Shown here: one piece after another, positions 22,215 through 30,675 of the stretch
Position numbering within the stretch: the stretch's first letter is position 1
How the letters are laid out: every line of letters starts with the position of its first letter
From: Sphaerochaeta sp. UBA5849
Lineage (GTDB): Bacteria > Spirochaetota > Spirochaetia > Sphaerochaetales > Sphaerochaetaceae
Direction of reading: 5' to 3'
DNA length: 41,030 nucleotides
Assembly: GCA_002432715.1 (NCBI GenBank)
Contig: DJGJ01000065.1
Span: 1-41,030 of the forward strand
Notes under the pieces: model-generated
Told to the model about the DNA's origin: nothing
The model's input: only the letters and a program-made list of their open reading frames with translations
Database searches by the model: none
Position numbers and translations under genes: made by a program

Positions 22215-24011
22215 CTATTGAAAAGAGGAAGGGAGAGGGATGGACCTAACCTGCATGTGCATGTCGTCTATTTCGAATGCCAAGGATCCGCAACGGGGAA
22301 ATTCGAGGTTGAGTGCATAAGCGTTCTGTTGGGTTGAGAATACAGCCTCAACGACAATCGGTTTGAGAGTTGAGGCGTAATCGTAGAGAAGGGGATAGCG
22401 CAGCTTGCGCATGCCTGGGTGGGAAATGAAGAGGAAATATCGGTCATCCTGTCTTCTGCACCAGAAATCAAGCGGCTGTGAACTCTTAAGCAAGGGTTTG
22501 AGATGGGTGGGGAACTCTCTGCGAATGGTTGCAGTGAGGCTTTCATACTGTGGATGCTTGTTTGTCCCGGGCTGCATTGGAATGGTAGTGAAATATATGG
22601 GTGCACCAAGATTCTTCAGTTCAAGCAAATGCTTGAGTGAATCGAAGGTCAACCATTCATTCTGACAAAGCAATGCGTCGATGGTTCGATGCTTGTATCG
22701 CAGAAGGCCTTGTGCAAAGACAAGGTCCTTGAGCCACAGAGGCGAGAACCAAAGCGGCCGGTACACAAGCAACTCATCGGGAATTTTCAATTCCTGAAGC
22801 TCCCAGTAAAACCTGCTGCTGGGTTTCTGCTTCTGTTGCGGCAGTTCATCTTGCATCCATTGGTCTTCCAATGGAAGCAGTATGGAAAGTCTTGATTCTG
22901 CCTCCCCTTTGGAAAGGAATTCACTCAAGGTTGCCAGGTATGCATTGAAAGGCAGCAGGTACGGCTGAAGCGCACTGTTCGGCCCCACATGCACGGTGGC
23001 ATAGAACTCGTTGGGGTTGTCGAGTGTTTCATAGGGCTTGCCGTGCCATACGATACGGTTGACCCCCCAGGCGAACTGCGCATCGGCAACACAGCGAAGG
23101 TCGTCGATTTTTTCTGCTTTCAAGCCGGGCGGAGTTGCAGGATTGGGAACCCAGCCATAGATGCAGGAAAAAGTCTCGCTCGACACCAGTCTTTTGTGTT
23201 CCATTGCAGCCGCAGAGGCCGCAAGCAAGGAAAAATCGGGATCGAACAGCAGCGTTTCTGATTCAGGGATATCAACAAGGGCGTAGGCGGCAAGCATATC
23301 GGTAGGTGCGCCATGGCACTGGACACGACTAGTTGCGCCCACCTGGTGACAGATGGTGCTGAACGGTTGGTAGAAATCAGTCAACACCCGCTGCGAGATC
23401 AGACAGCGGTAATCAAAGCGTTGGTCCCTGCTGTTGTTTTTCGGATCGTAGGAGTAGCCGAATTTTGCCAGGAACGCTTCGGCAAATTCGTTGAATCCAA
23501 GGTTGTGTGTTTCCACCTCCCATGAGTCGCAAAAGAGGGAGAGGGGCGCAATTGTGCAAAATTTCTCGAATCCATGCTCAAGAAGATGGGAAGCATACCA
23601 AGTCAAGGCCTTCTCATCGAGATGGTCGAGCACTCGTGCCGGCCCTGATGCATACCGGGCCTCCCATGAACGGTCGACAGTCTGGGGTTGTTCCCCCGTC
23701 AGGGTCTTGGTTCCATACTGCTCCGGGATGAAAGTTCCCGAGAACGGCCACAAGGTACCAAAGGTGAGGTCGCACCCGAGATTGCGCTTTTTGCATCCCC
23801 TGATGGTATATTCCACATAATACTGGAACTGCTCATCAAGAAAACGGGGACCTTCTTCGGCTTTGCAATCCTTGCGTGGATACACCCAGGCGATTTCGAC
23901 TCCACCAAAACCATGGGAGGCGATCCAATCGAGCTGTTCATCAATGGCCCGGATCTCCAACGGACCTGAGAACCACCACCAACGGACGTAGGGTCTGGCA
24001 TCTGAGAACAT
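22215..24011 (-). CDS. GH106-like glycoside hydrolase (putative alpha-L-rhamnosidase-related)
   Basis: This 598-residue protein lacks a signal peptide, so it should be cytoplasmic. Its N terminus, PYVRWWWFSGPLEIRAIDEQLDWIASHGFGGVEIAWVYP, matches the opening of GH106-type barrels ('RxWWWxxG...I...L..m...GiGGVei'). Further markers are LFCDSWEVETHNLGFNEF, SSETFSCIYGWVPNPATPPGLK and GVNRIVWHGKPYE. These fit the GH106 acid/base-containing regions, but the protein is much shorter than the usual 900-1100 residues and lacks an obvious C-terminal beta-sandwich. It is the last gene of the fucosidase operon, 12 bases after the PLP gene, starting at ATG 24011 (TTG 24014 is an alternative). Specificity unproven; rhamnose or another 6-deoxyhexose is plausible. 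Confidence 0.65.
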   Translation of the reverse strand: MFSDARPYVRWWWFSGPLEIRAIDEQLDWIASHGFGGVEIAWVYPRKDCKAEEGPRFLDEQFQYYVEYTIRGCKKRNLGCDLTFGTLWPFSGTFIPEQYGTKTLTGEQPQTVDRSWEARYASGPARVLDHLDEKALTWYASHLLEHGFEKFCTIAPLSLFCDSWEVETHNLGFNEFAEAFLAKFGYSYDPKNNSRDQRFDYRCLISQRVLTDFYQPFSTICHQVGATSRVQCHGAPTDMLAAYALVDIPESETLLFDPDFSLLAASAAAMEHKRLVSSETFSCIYGWVPNPATPPGLKAEKIDDLRCVADAQFAWGVNRIVWHGKPYETLDNPNEFYATVHVGPNSALQPYLLPFNAYLATLSEFLSKGEAESRLSILLPLEDQWMQDELPQQKQKPSSRFYWELQELKIPDELLVYRPLWFSPLWLKDLVFAQGLLRYKHRTIDALLCQNEWLTFDSLKHLLELKNLGAPIYFTTIPMQPGTNKHPQYESLTATIRREFPTHLKPLLKSSQPLDFWCRRQDDRYFLFISHPGMRKLRYPLLYDYASTLKPIVVEAVFSTQQNAYALNLEFPRCGSLAFEIDDMHMQVRSIPLPSSFQ

Positions 24012-24023
24012 CAACGCCGGCTC

Positions 24024-25163
24024 CTACAAATGCGAGAACGCTTGATCAAGGTCCTCAATCAGTGTCTGAGGGTCCTCCAGACCGATGTGCAGCCTGAGAA
24101 CCGACGGATCCCCGTCTTTGGTTGCAAGGGGAGGGAATACCAGACTCTCGTACCCGCCCCAACTTACGCCGATACGAAAGGCCGTCAATGAGTTTACAGC
24201 CTCTTCAATTCTTGACCTGTCTTTGGACTTCAGTTTCAGTGACAACAATCCTGAGCCTCCCTTCATTTGGGAGGAGGCGAGCTGGTAGTCGGGACTCTTG
24301 GGGTGCATCGGATAAAACACCTGTTGGACAGCAGGGTGGTCATACAGGTAATCACACACCTTCAGGGCGCTCTGATAGTGGTAGGGAAGCCGTACATGCA
24401 GGGTGCGCATCCCTCGTTGGATCAACCATGCTTGGAAGGGATCTGGGACATGACCGATCGGCAAAAACTCAGTTCTGACAATTTGCTCAACCAATGCATT
24501 GCTGCCGATTAAGACTCCTCCGATGATATCGCTGTGCCCTCCCAGATACTTGGATGCTGAGTGCACAACCAAGTCGATGCCCATGGCCAATGGATTCTGA
24601 TACAGCGGTGTCGCCCACGTGTTGTCTACAATGGTGGTAATGCCGTTCTGCTTTGCAATCTTTGCGAGGGCAGGAAGATCCTGCACTCTCAAATAAAGGG
24701 TTCCAGGACTTTCCAAATACAACACCTTTGTATTGGGCTGGATTGCTTTCTCAACTTCATCCAGCTTGGTTGCATCCACAAACGTTGTGGTCACCCCGAA
24801 GCGTTTGAGATAGGTGTTGCTGATGTACTTCGCCCATGTGTAGGCATCACTGCTGCATACGATATGATCGCCTTGTCCAACACAGGAGAGAATGCTTGAG
24901 GCGATCGCCGCAACGCCTGCGGAGAAGAGCTTTGCCCGCTCGCCTCCCTCCAGGGCTGCGATGCGCTGTTCAACCAACTCGACGGTGGGATTGTTCCCAC
25001 GGGAGTACAGATGAGTGGAAAGCTCATCAGACAGGGCTTTTCGCAACGCCTCTACGGTAGGAAAGGTAAACAACGATGTCTGATACAGCGGAGCCGCCAC
25101 CGGACGTTCGATCTGGAGAAAATCATACGTATCATCAGTCACAATATCTGCAATTCGGTACAT
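24024..25163 (-). CDS. Cys/Met metabolism PLP-dependent enzyme (cystathionine gamma-synthase/beta-lyase family)
   Basis: This 379-residue fold-type I PLP enzyme has PVAAPLYQTSLFTF (residues 21-34), YSRGNNPTVELVEQRIAALEG (53-73), the cofactor segment LFSAGVAAIASSIL (79-92), the aspartate in IVDNTWATPLYQNPL, and the PLP lysine K205 in HSASKYLGGHSD. The ATG at 25163 with GAAGGAAG upstream is preferred to a TTG five codons earlier. Members make or cleave cystathionine, homocysteine or methionine, and sequence does not separate synthase from lyase. It lies between a fucosidase and a GH106-like gene, an unexpected place for sulfur amino-acid metabolism. Its ribosome binding site overlaps the fucosidase stop. 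Confidence 0.9.
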   Translation of the reverse strand: MYRIADIVTDDTYDFLQIERPVAAPLYQTSLFTFPTVEALRKALSDELSTHLYSRGNNPTVELVEQRIAALEGGERAKLFSAGVAAIASSILSCVGQGDHIVCSSDAYTWAKYISNTYLKRFGVTTTFVDATKLDEVEKAIQPNTKVLYLESPGTLYLRVQDLPALAKIAKQNGITTIVDNTWATPLYQNPLAMGIDLVVHSASKYLGGHSDIIGGVLIGSNALVEQIVRTEFLPIGHVPDPFQAWLIQRGMRTLHVRLPYHYQSALKVCDYLYDHPAVQQVFYPMHPKSPDYQLASSQMKGGSGLLSLKLKSKDRSRIEEAVNSLTAFRIGVSWGGYESLVFPPLATKDGDPSVLRLHIGLEDPQTLIEDLDQAFSHL

Positions 25164-25174
25164 GGATGCTTCCT

Positions 25175-26416
25175 TCAACCCCGAATGGGTTCAAATACAA
25201 TTTCATCGCCTTCGACTTCAACACAGATGACCTGGTCGAACTCATCTTTTTCACGTTCGGGGAGGGTGATGAGCCAGCTGCTGTCGCCCTCGCAGGTGAC
25301 CCGCTCCTTCAGTGTAAGCGGTAGCCTGTCCCACAGCCGGTAGCAGACCAGCGGCTTATTGGCAATATTCAACAAATATGCCCGCCCCATCTCCTCGAAA
25401 ATGTGGATGTACAACTTTCCGGGTTTGGCTGTGAAATATCCCCAATCAATGTCGTAGGGATACATCGGCATCCGCTTGGTGCCATAGATACTCTCACCGT
25501 TCTTGGTCATGAATGAGCCTACAGCCTTCAGTACGTCAACGCTCGGCTGTGGGACTTCACCGGTTCCGGTCGGTCCGATGTTGAGCAGGTAGTTACCCCC
25601 TCTGCTGACGATTTTAACCAACGAGCGGATAATCTGCTTGGGACTCTTCCATGCATGGTCGTTCTTGTTGTATCCCCAGCTGTTGTTGATGGTTGCCGGG
25701 ACTTCAAAGGAAGCAGGATAAGGCAACAACGGGATGAAATTATCCCCGGTGGTCATGTAATCGCCAAGGCCATTGCCGATTCTCCCATTGATCAGGCAAC
25801 TAGGTTGCAGGCCCTTGATGAGGTCCCTGAGCTCTTGTGATTGTTCCTTGGTCATATACATCGGAGTATCGAGCCAGATAAGGCCGATCGGACCATAGTT
25901 TGTCAATAGTTCGGTAAGCTGAGGGATGCACTTGTTTCTGAAATATTTCTCAAAATCCTTCCCATCAGGACCGATGCCGTCCTCGCATGCATCCTCATCG
26001 TCCCAGTCCTGGGCTTGCGAATAGTAGAGCCCGAAGACCAGATTATGCCGGTCGCAGGCTTCGCGTAGTTCACGTACGAAATCACGGTTGCTCGGTGTCG
26101 CTCTTTTGGAATTATACTGGGTTGCACGAGAGTCGAAGAGGGAGAAGCCATCATGGTGCTTGCTGGTAAACACCAGGTACTTCATGCCAGCCTCCTGGGC
26201 CAAGGAGGCTATGAACTCTGCATTGAAGTCTTTACCCTCAAACTGGCGGGCCAACTTTCGATACTCTTCAGCACTGATGGACAAATCGTGCATGATCCAC
26301 TCTGCAATATTGTCTGTACTGGTTCCTTGGTATTCACCTGCAAGCAGTGAATACAGACCCCAGTGGATGAACATGCCGAATTTCCCGTCCATCCACCACA
26401 ACGCTGATGGTTCCAT
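25175..26416 (-). CDS. Alpha-L-fucosidase, GH29
   Basis: This 413-residue enzyme removes terminal alpha-L-fucose. It begins WWMDGKFGMFIHWGLYSLLAGEY (residues 7-29), has the active-site strip LVFTSKHHDGFSLFDS (81-96), and the predicted nucleophile D183 in IGLIWLDTPMY. GGNYLLNIGPTGTGEVP follows at about 285-300, another GH29 hallmark. There is no signal peptide, so it acts on imported fucosylated oligosaccharides in the cytoplasm, consistent with the ABC importer upstream in the same operon. A short C-terminal beta domain (about residues 330-413) is present. Confidence 0.93.
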   Translation of the reverse strand: MEPSALWWMDGKFGMFIHWGLYSLLAGEYQGTSTDNIAEWIMHDLSISAEEYRKLARQFEGKDFNAEFIASLAQEAGMKYLVFTSKHHDGFSLFDSRATQYNSKRATPSNRDFVRELREACDRHNLVFGLYYSQAQDWDDEDACEDGIGPDGKDFEKYFRNKCIPQLTELLTNYGPIGLIWLDTPMYMTKEQSQELRDLIKGLQPSCLINGRIGNGLGDYMTTGDNFIPLLPYPASFEVPATINNSWGYNKNDHAWKSPKQIIRSLVKIVSRGGNYLLNIGPTGTGEVPQPSVDVLKAVGSFMTKNGESIYGTKRMPMYPYDIDWGYFTAKPGKLYIHIFEEMGRAYLLNIANKPLVCYRLWDRLPLTLKERVTCEGDSSWLITLPEREKDEFDQVICVEVEGDEIVFEPIRG

Positions 26417-26434
26417 ACCTATGCGCCTCTCTTT

Positions 26435-27139
26435 TTACTGTATTTCTTTTTCCGCAAGATCGTTGAGTACTTCCAGATCGTAGCGGTAGATATATTCATG
26501 TGCAGCAACTGCATAGCTTGTTTGTCTTTGTTCCAAAGCCTTGACAATATCCATATGGAACGGGATGGTTTTCACCCAGATGTCCGAAACATTGCCCAAG
26601 ATTTTTGTAAAACTGTTCAGTGAATCGATAAGGGAGAGCACCAGTTGGGTAAGTGTCGAGCTTCCCCCGCACTCAAGCAGAGCGATATGGAACTCCCGGT
26701 CCAACTGGACTGAAAATCTGCCTTCGTCCGCCATGGCGCAGAGCTGTTGGGCAATTCCCTTCAGATGAGCAATCTGCTGGTTACTCGCCCTTTCAACCGC
26801 TCTCTGGATTGCCAGTCGCTCAACCGATATCTTGATCTCCAATAAATCCTGATAGTTTACCCTTGCCAGCCTGAGTTGGATGGAATCGGCATTGACCTCG
26901 CGTCTGACAAAAGCGCCCTTGCCTACCAGCCGTTCAATGATGCCTGCCTCCTCGAGCTGGCAAAGTCCGAGGCGTACTGAATTGCGTCCTACCATCAATT
27001 CCTGGGCAAGCTGGCGCTCACCGGGCAGCTTGTCGCCGATCTTCAGACCGTTTCGGTAGATATAGCTGATGATCGCATCAGAGACCTTCTCATGCAGCAG
27101 ATCCTTTGCAATGGGTTGTATTGGTTCCATCATACTCAT
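26435..27139 (-). CDS. GntR-family regulator with FCD domain (FadR subfamily)
   Basis: This 234-residue regulator has an N-terminal winged helix (about residues 13-77; GDKLPGERQLAQELMVGRNSVRLGLCQLEEAGIIERLVGKGAFV) followed by an all-helical FCD ligand domain with candidate metal ligands in LDREFHIALLE, IPFHMDIVKA and AAHEYIYRY. The ATG at 27139 is chosen: GGAG lies seven bases upstream and the extra open frame overlaps the permease gene. It sits in mid-operon between the transporter and the hydrolases, and probably binds the GGTTC-containing palindromes upstream of the binding protein gene. Ligands of this subfamily are often sugar acids or hexuronates. Confidence 0.9.
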   Translation of the reverse strand: MSMMEPIQPIAKDLLHEKVSDAIISYIYRNGLKIGDKLPGERQLAQELMVGRNSVRLGLCQLEEAGIIERLVGKGAFVRREVNADSIQLRLARVNYQDLLEIKISVERLAIQRAVERASNQQIAHLKGIAQQLCAMADEGRFSVQLDREFHIALLECGGSSTLTQLVLSLIDSLNSFTKILGNVSDIWVKTIPFHMDIVKALEQRQTSYAVAAHEYIYRYDLEVLNDLAEKEIQ

Positions 27140-27143
27140 GTCC

Positions 27144-27989
27144 TTACTCCTTGACTGCTCCAGCGGTAAGGCCTTCAACGACAAACTTCTGCATGAATGC
27201 AAACATGATTGCTGTAGGAAGAAGAGCACATACTCCACCGGCCATTAATACTCCCCATTTTACGTCATATTTGCCGATAAGTGACTTCAAACCTACAGGG
27301 ATTGTCCATAAATCTGCAGTGTTTATGAATATCGTGCCTGCAATGAGTTCGTTCCAAGCGCCGATGAAGGCAAAAACAAACACAGCGACAATTCCAGGAA
27401 ACATGACCGGCAGAACGATGCGGACCAAGGTGGTCAATTTGGAACAGCCTTCGACATAGGCAGCTTCTTCAAGCGTATACGGTATCCGTTCAAAAAAACT
27501 TCGCATCGTGATGACGCAGAACGGCAGGTTGGTGATCAGATAGAAGAAGAACAAGCTGAGTCTGGTATTGATCATTCCCAACTTCGCGAAAATAACATAC
27601 AACGGAATGATTACGAGAATACCGGGTATCATCTGGGTAACCAGGAAGAACAGGAGCATTGCATCCTTTCCCTTGAAGGTGTACCGGGCAAGACCGTATC
27701 CTCCTAGAATTGAGAGCAGCGTGATGCACAATCCTGTTGAGACAGAGACGACAAGGCTGTTCGTGAGCATGCCCTTGTAATCATAGAGTTTGAAGAGCTG
27801 AACGTAGTTCTCGGTGGTGATTTCACGGGGAAAGTAAGTGATTTGTTGTGCATTGATAATCTCTGCATTGGTTTTGAACGAGGTGATGAACATCCAGTAG
27901 ATCGGCAGGATGACCAGCAGAAGGAATACCAGAAGGATGACCGTTCTCCCGAAATTGCCCAAGTGGCGTTGCAAGGTATATGGTTTCAT
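27144..27989 (-). CDS. Carbohydrate ABC transporter permease (CUT1, MalG type)
   Basis: This 281-residue protein has six membrane segments. LPIYWMFITSFKTNAEI follows the first, and the EAA loop is LEEAAYVEGCSKLTTLVRIVLPVMFPG. FIGAWNELIAGTIFI is the conserved MalG-type region before the last segments. Its start codon overlaps the upstream permease stop (ATGA), and GntR follows after four bases. Imports the oligosaccharide handled by the fucosidase and GH106-like enzyme. Confidence 0.92.
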   Translation of the reverse strand: MKPYTLQRHLGNFGRTVILLVFLLLVILPIYWMFITSFKTNAEIINAQQITYFPREITTENYVQLFKLYDYKGMLTNSLVVSVSTGLCITLLSILGGYGLARYTFKGKDAMLLFFLVTQMIPGILVIIPLYVIFAKLGMINTRLSLFFFYLITNLPFCVITMRSFFERIPYTLEEAAYVEGCSKLTTLVRIVLPVMFPGIVAVFVFAFIGAWNELIAGTIFINTADLWTIPVGLKSLIGKYDVKWGVLMAGGVCALLPTAIMFAFMQKFVVEGLTAGAVKE

Positions 27990-28978
27990 GAGAAGTTCCC
28001 CGCTTTGTTGTAGTTGGTCGCCTTGAGGAAGAGTGTCACATAGAGGATGAGGACCGTCATCAGCAGTACACCCAATGCAGAAGCCAGACCGAAATCGTAG
28101 CTGGCGAATGCCTTGGTATACATATAAGAGGGAAGGGTTTGTGAATAATTGGCCGGCCCCCCGTTGGTAATGACCACGATCAGGTCGAATGAATTAAAGA
28201 TCCAAATGGTACGCAGCAGAATCGTTATGATTACGGTAGGTTTGATGTAGGGGAGGGTAATCTTGGTGAATCTTCTGATCGGTCCGCAACCGTCTATGTA
28301 GGAAGCTTCATACACATCGGCTGGGATTGACTGCAAGGCGGCAAGAATCATGATTGCAAAGAAGGGGATACCCATCCAAATCATTGCCATGATGACGACG
28401 GCCAGAGAGAAGCCGGGAGTTCCGAGCCAGGCAATCTTGCTGCCGATGAGGTGTAATTTCATCAAGAGGTCGTTGACCACGCCGTATTCGCCGTTGAAGG
28501 ACCATCGGTGCATCAGACCGATGACGAAGGCTGAGAATGACCAGGGAAGGAAGACCAACGCCTGATAGAGTCCCCTGAAAGGAAATTGTTTGTTCAAAGC
28601 CATCGCCAATGTCATTCCCAACAAGAATTGGCCTGAAACTGAGACCACAACATAGATGAATGAGTTCTTGATGATGAGCCAGATATCCGTCTCAGAAAAC
28701 AGCTTCTGAAAGTTTTCCAACCCATTGAAGCGGATTTTCGACGGGGCAGTGAGCTTATAGTTCTGAAAGGCCATAATGAAGCTGTTGATCAATGGATAGC
28801 CAAACATCAGAAGCAACAACAGCATGGTGGGCAGAAGAAAAAGATACGGCTCTGCCTTGCGGCGTGCTGAAAGATTGCTGTAGGTCGTCGGGCGACCTTT
28901 GGTATGCCTTCGTATGAACATCATACCAAAGGCGCATGCCGCCGCAACCCCTATTATGTAGAGTGCCAAGATCCCCAT
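27986..28978 (-). CDS. Carbohydrate ABC transporter permease (CUT1, MalF type) with extra N-terminal membrane segment
   Basis: This protein of about 330 residues has six core membrane segments (AEPYLFLLPTMLLLLLMFGYPLINSF starts the first) and EAA loop YEASYIDGCGPIRRFTKITLPYIKPT. An additional segment MGILALYIIGVAAACAFGMMFI sits before a basic linker RRHTKGRP, not usual for this family. The ATG at 28978 has AAAGGA at a spacing of eight bases; an ATG nine bases earlier overlaps that site. Pairs with the MalG-type permease. Confidence 0.9.
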   Translation of the reverse strand: MGILALYIIGVAAACAFGMMFIRRHTKGRPTTYSNLSARRKAEPYLFLLPTMLLLLLMFGYPLINSFIMAFQNYKLTAPSKIRFNGLENFQKLFSETDIWLIIKNSFIYVVVSVSGQFLLGMTLAMALNKQFPFRGLYQALVFLPWSFSAFVIGLMHRWSFNGEYGVVNDLLMKLHLIGSKIAWLGTPGFSLAVVIMAMIWMGIPFFAIMILAALQSIPADVYEASYIDGCGPIRRFTKITLPYIKPTVIITILLRTIWIFNSFDLIVVITNGGPANYSQTLPSYMYTKAFASYDFGLASALGVLLMTVLILYVTLFLKATNYNKAGNFS

Positions 28979-29003
28979 AGTCTTCATCCTTTATCCATCA
29001 AGC

Positions 29004-29035
29004 GATGGTACTGCAGGAACCCCTGCAGTACCATC
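29004..29035 (-). terminator. Stem-loop between binding protein and permease genes
   Basis: GATGGTACTGCAGG and CCTGCAGTACCATC form a perfect 14-bp stem with a four-base loop 14 bases beyond the binding protein stop. No T tract; a stabilising or attenuating hairpin that would favour binding protein mRNA. Confidence 0.7.
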
Positions 29036-29048
29036 TTCTTACTCCTGC

Positions 29049-30389
29049 TTACAGCAAACCCTTGGGCTGCTCGACTGCAGATCCGGGATTCTCGGCAAGA
29101 TACGCTTTCATGCGCTTCTCCAGTTCATTGACAACATTGAACAAGGAAGTCTGTGCATCCTGTCTGCCCAACAGGTACTTCTGCATCTCTTCATGCATCA
29201 TGCCTTGGTGCATATCTGTGTAATTGAACGGACCGAAAGCTACAGGAACCACCATGGCTGGATCGTTGAGCTGCTGCACAAAGGCTGCATACGGGCCGTT
29301 GGGGCCATAGAACGGGTCGTCTCCGACAGCGGTCTTGATGGGAATCAAGCCTGTGAGCTTGCAGTACTCGATGTTGTTGTCGGGTCTGGTAAGGAACTCG
29401 ATGAGCTTCCAAGCTGCATCCTTGTTCTTCGAGGAAGAAGAGATGGAGTAGGCGTAGGGGGAGTTGACTGTATTATAAATCTTCCCATCCTTGTCGCTTC
29501 TCGGCATCGGCATAACCATCCACTGCTCATCCTTCATATTGGCAAGGGCGGTTGCAGTGACTTCACTATCATTGATGAGCGTACCGGTAAGTCCGCCGCA
29601 GAAGTTGTCCACCATCTCGACAAAGCCCCAGTTGATTGCATCCTTCGGTGCACAACCGTCGAGATAGAGCCCCATCCACTTCTTGTACGCATCAACGGCT
29701 TCCTGGTTCTTCATCAACGATGAACCGTCCGCTGCATAGGCCGAACCACCATTGAGGCTCTCGAGGTAGACAAACAAGGGATCGAAAGCCCCGCGTGAAC
29801 CGCGGAACGAGGTGCCATACCGGTTCTTCGAGGGATCGGTAAGTTTGTAGACAGCATCGAAGTACTCTGCATAGGTCCAACCCTTCTTCATATCAAGATC
29901 GAGACCAACCTCTTTGGCCCAATCCTTGCGAACGAAGACGCCCTTGACCATCATCCCATCGGGGATGGTATAGATATTGCCGTACAGCTCCTGCTCCGCT
30001 TTCCACACAAGCTCGGTGACAGTTGAGGCATATTCGTCCTTGGTGGATCCGATATAATCGGACAAGGGGACGACCCATCCGGCTTCTGTGAATTGCCCAA
30101 GCCAACCTGCCCAGGTGGTCATGACATCCGGCAGCTGGTTTGAAGCACCGAGAACGGTAAGCTTGTTGGCTGCATCGTCCCAGGGCACACTTTCATACAC
30201 TACGGAAATTCCGGTCTCCTGCTTGAATTTCTCGAATGTATTGGTGAAATACTCTTGGCGGGTCGGACTGGGGGATACGTCGATGAAGCGAAGTTTGGTT
30301 TCTTGCTTCTCGGCTGCTCCACCAGCAAAAGCGAACGTCATGATCGCCAGCATGGCAATCACCGAACACAGACGCAACTTGTTTCTCAT
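29049..30389 (-). CDS. Carbohydrate ABC transporter substrate-binding protein (CUT1)
   Basis: This 446-residue family 1 binding protein has a signal peptide (MRNKLRLCSVIAMLAIMTFAFAGGAAE), again without a lipobox cysteine. LRFIDVSPSPTRQEYFTNTFEKFKQETGISVVYESVPWDD opens the mature domain, and LPDVMTTWAGWLGQFTEAG and KGVFVRKDWAKEVGLD are the usual lobe and hinge regions. AAAGGAGG precedes the ATG at 30389; the frame is open 15 codons further. It is the first gene of the fucosidase operon. The fucosidase and GH106-like enzyme suggest fucose- or rhamnose-containing oligosaccharides as ligands. Confidence 0.92.
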   Translation of the reverse strand: MRNKLRLCSVIAMLAIMTFAFAGGAAEKQETKLRFIDVSPSPTRQEYFTNTFEKFKQETGISVVYESVPWDDAANKLTVLGASNQLPDVMTTWAGWLGQFTEAGWVVPLSDYIGSTKDEYASTVTELVWKAEQELYGNIYTIPDGMMVKGVFVRKDWAKEVGLDLDMKKGWTYAEYFDAVYKLTDPSKNRYGTSFRGSRGAFDPLFVYLESLNGGSAYAADGSSLMKNQEAVDAYKKWMGLYLDGCAPKDAINWGFVEMVDNFCGGLTGTLINDSEVTATALANMKDEQWMVMPMPRSDKDGKIYNTVNSPYAYSISSSSKNKDAAWKLIEFLTRPDNNIEYCKLTGLIPIKTAVGDDPFYGPNGPYAAFVQQLNDPAMVVPVAFGPFNYTDMHQGMMHEEMQKYLLGRQDAQTSLFNVVNELEKRMKAYLAENPGSAVEQPKGLL

Positions 30390-30440
30390 AGAGGCCTCCT
30401 TTGGCTTTACTCCCTTACTAGGGATGGTGAACATAAGAAA

Positions 30441-30528
30441 ACTGGATGGTCATAAAAAGAACCAGTTATTGTGAATATATTGTCATAATTTGAACAAAAC
30501 AAGAAAAATTGGTTCCATAGTAGAACCA
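30441..30528 (-). promoter_or_regulatory. Promoter and GGTTC-type operators of the glycan operon
   Basis: Leftward promoter: TTGTTT (30502-30497), 16-bp spacer, TATATT (30480-30475). A palindrome TGGTTC-CATAGTA-GAACCA (30510-30528) lies just upstream of the -35. Another GAACCA at 30460-30465 lies downstream of the -10, within an inverted repeat AACTGG (30441-30446) / CCAGTT (30463-30468). The spacing suggests a dimeric regulator binding on both sides of the promoter, probably the GntR/FCD protein of this operon. Confidence 0.58.
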
Positions 30529-30626
30529 CTATAGATAATCGTATCATAGAATCTACGTCTGTCAACAGTAATCTTGTGACAATATCACCTGCTTGGTATC
30601 CAAGATTCCCTCTCGAGGGTGATGAT

Positions 30627-30650
30627 AAAAAAACCTGCCGAAATGGCAGG
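30627..30650 (-). terminator. Terminator of the 199-aa protein gene
   Basis: On the minus strand CCTGCC-ATTTC-GGCAGG is followed by TTTTTTTAT, a classical intrinsic terminator. It lies 26 bases beyond the stop codon. Confidence 0.85.
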
Positions 30651-30675
30651 CTTCCTATTTGGATGACGCTCTTGC

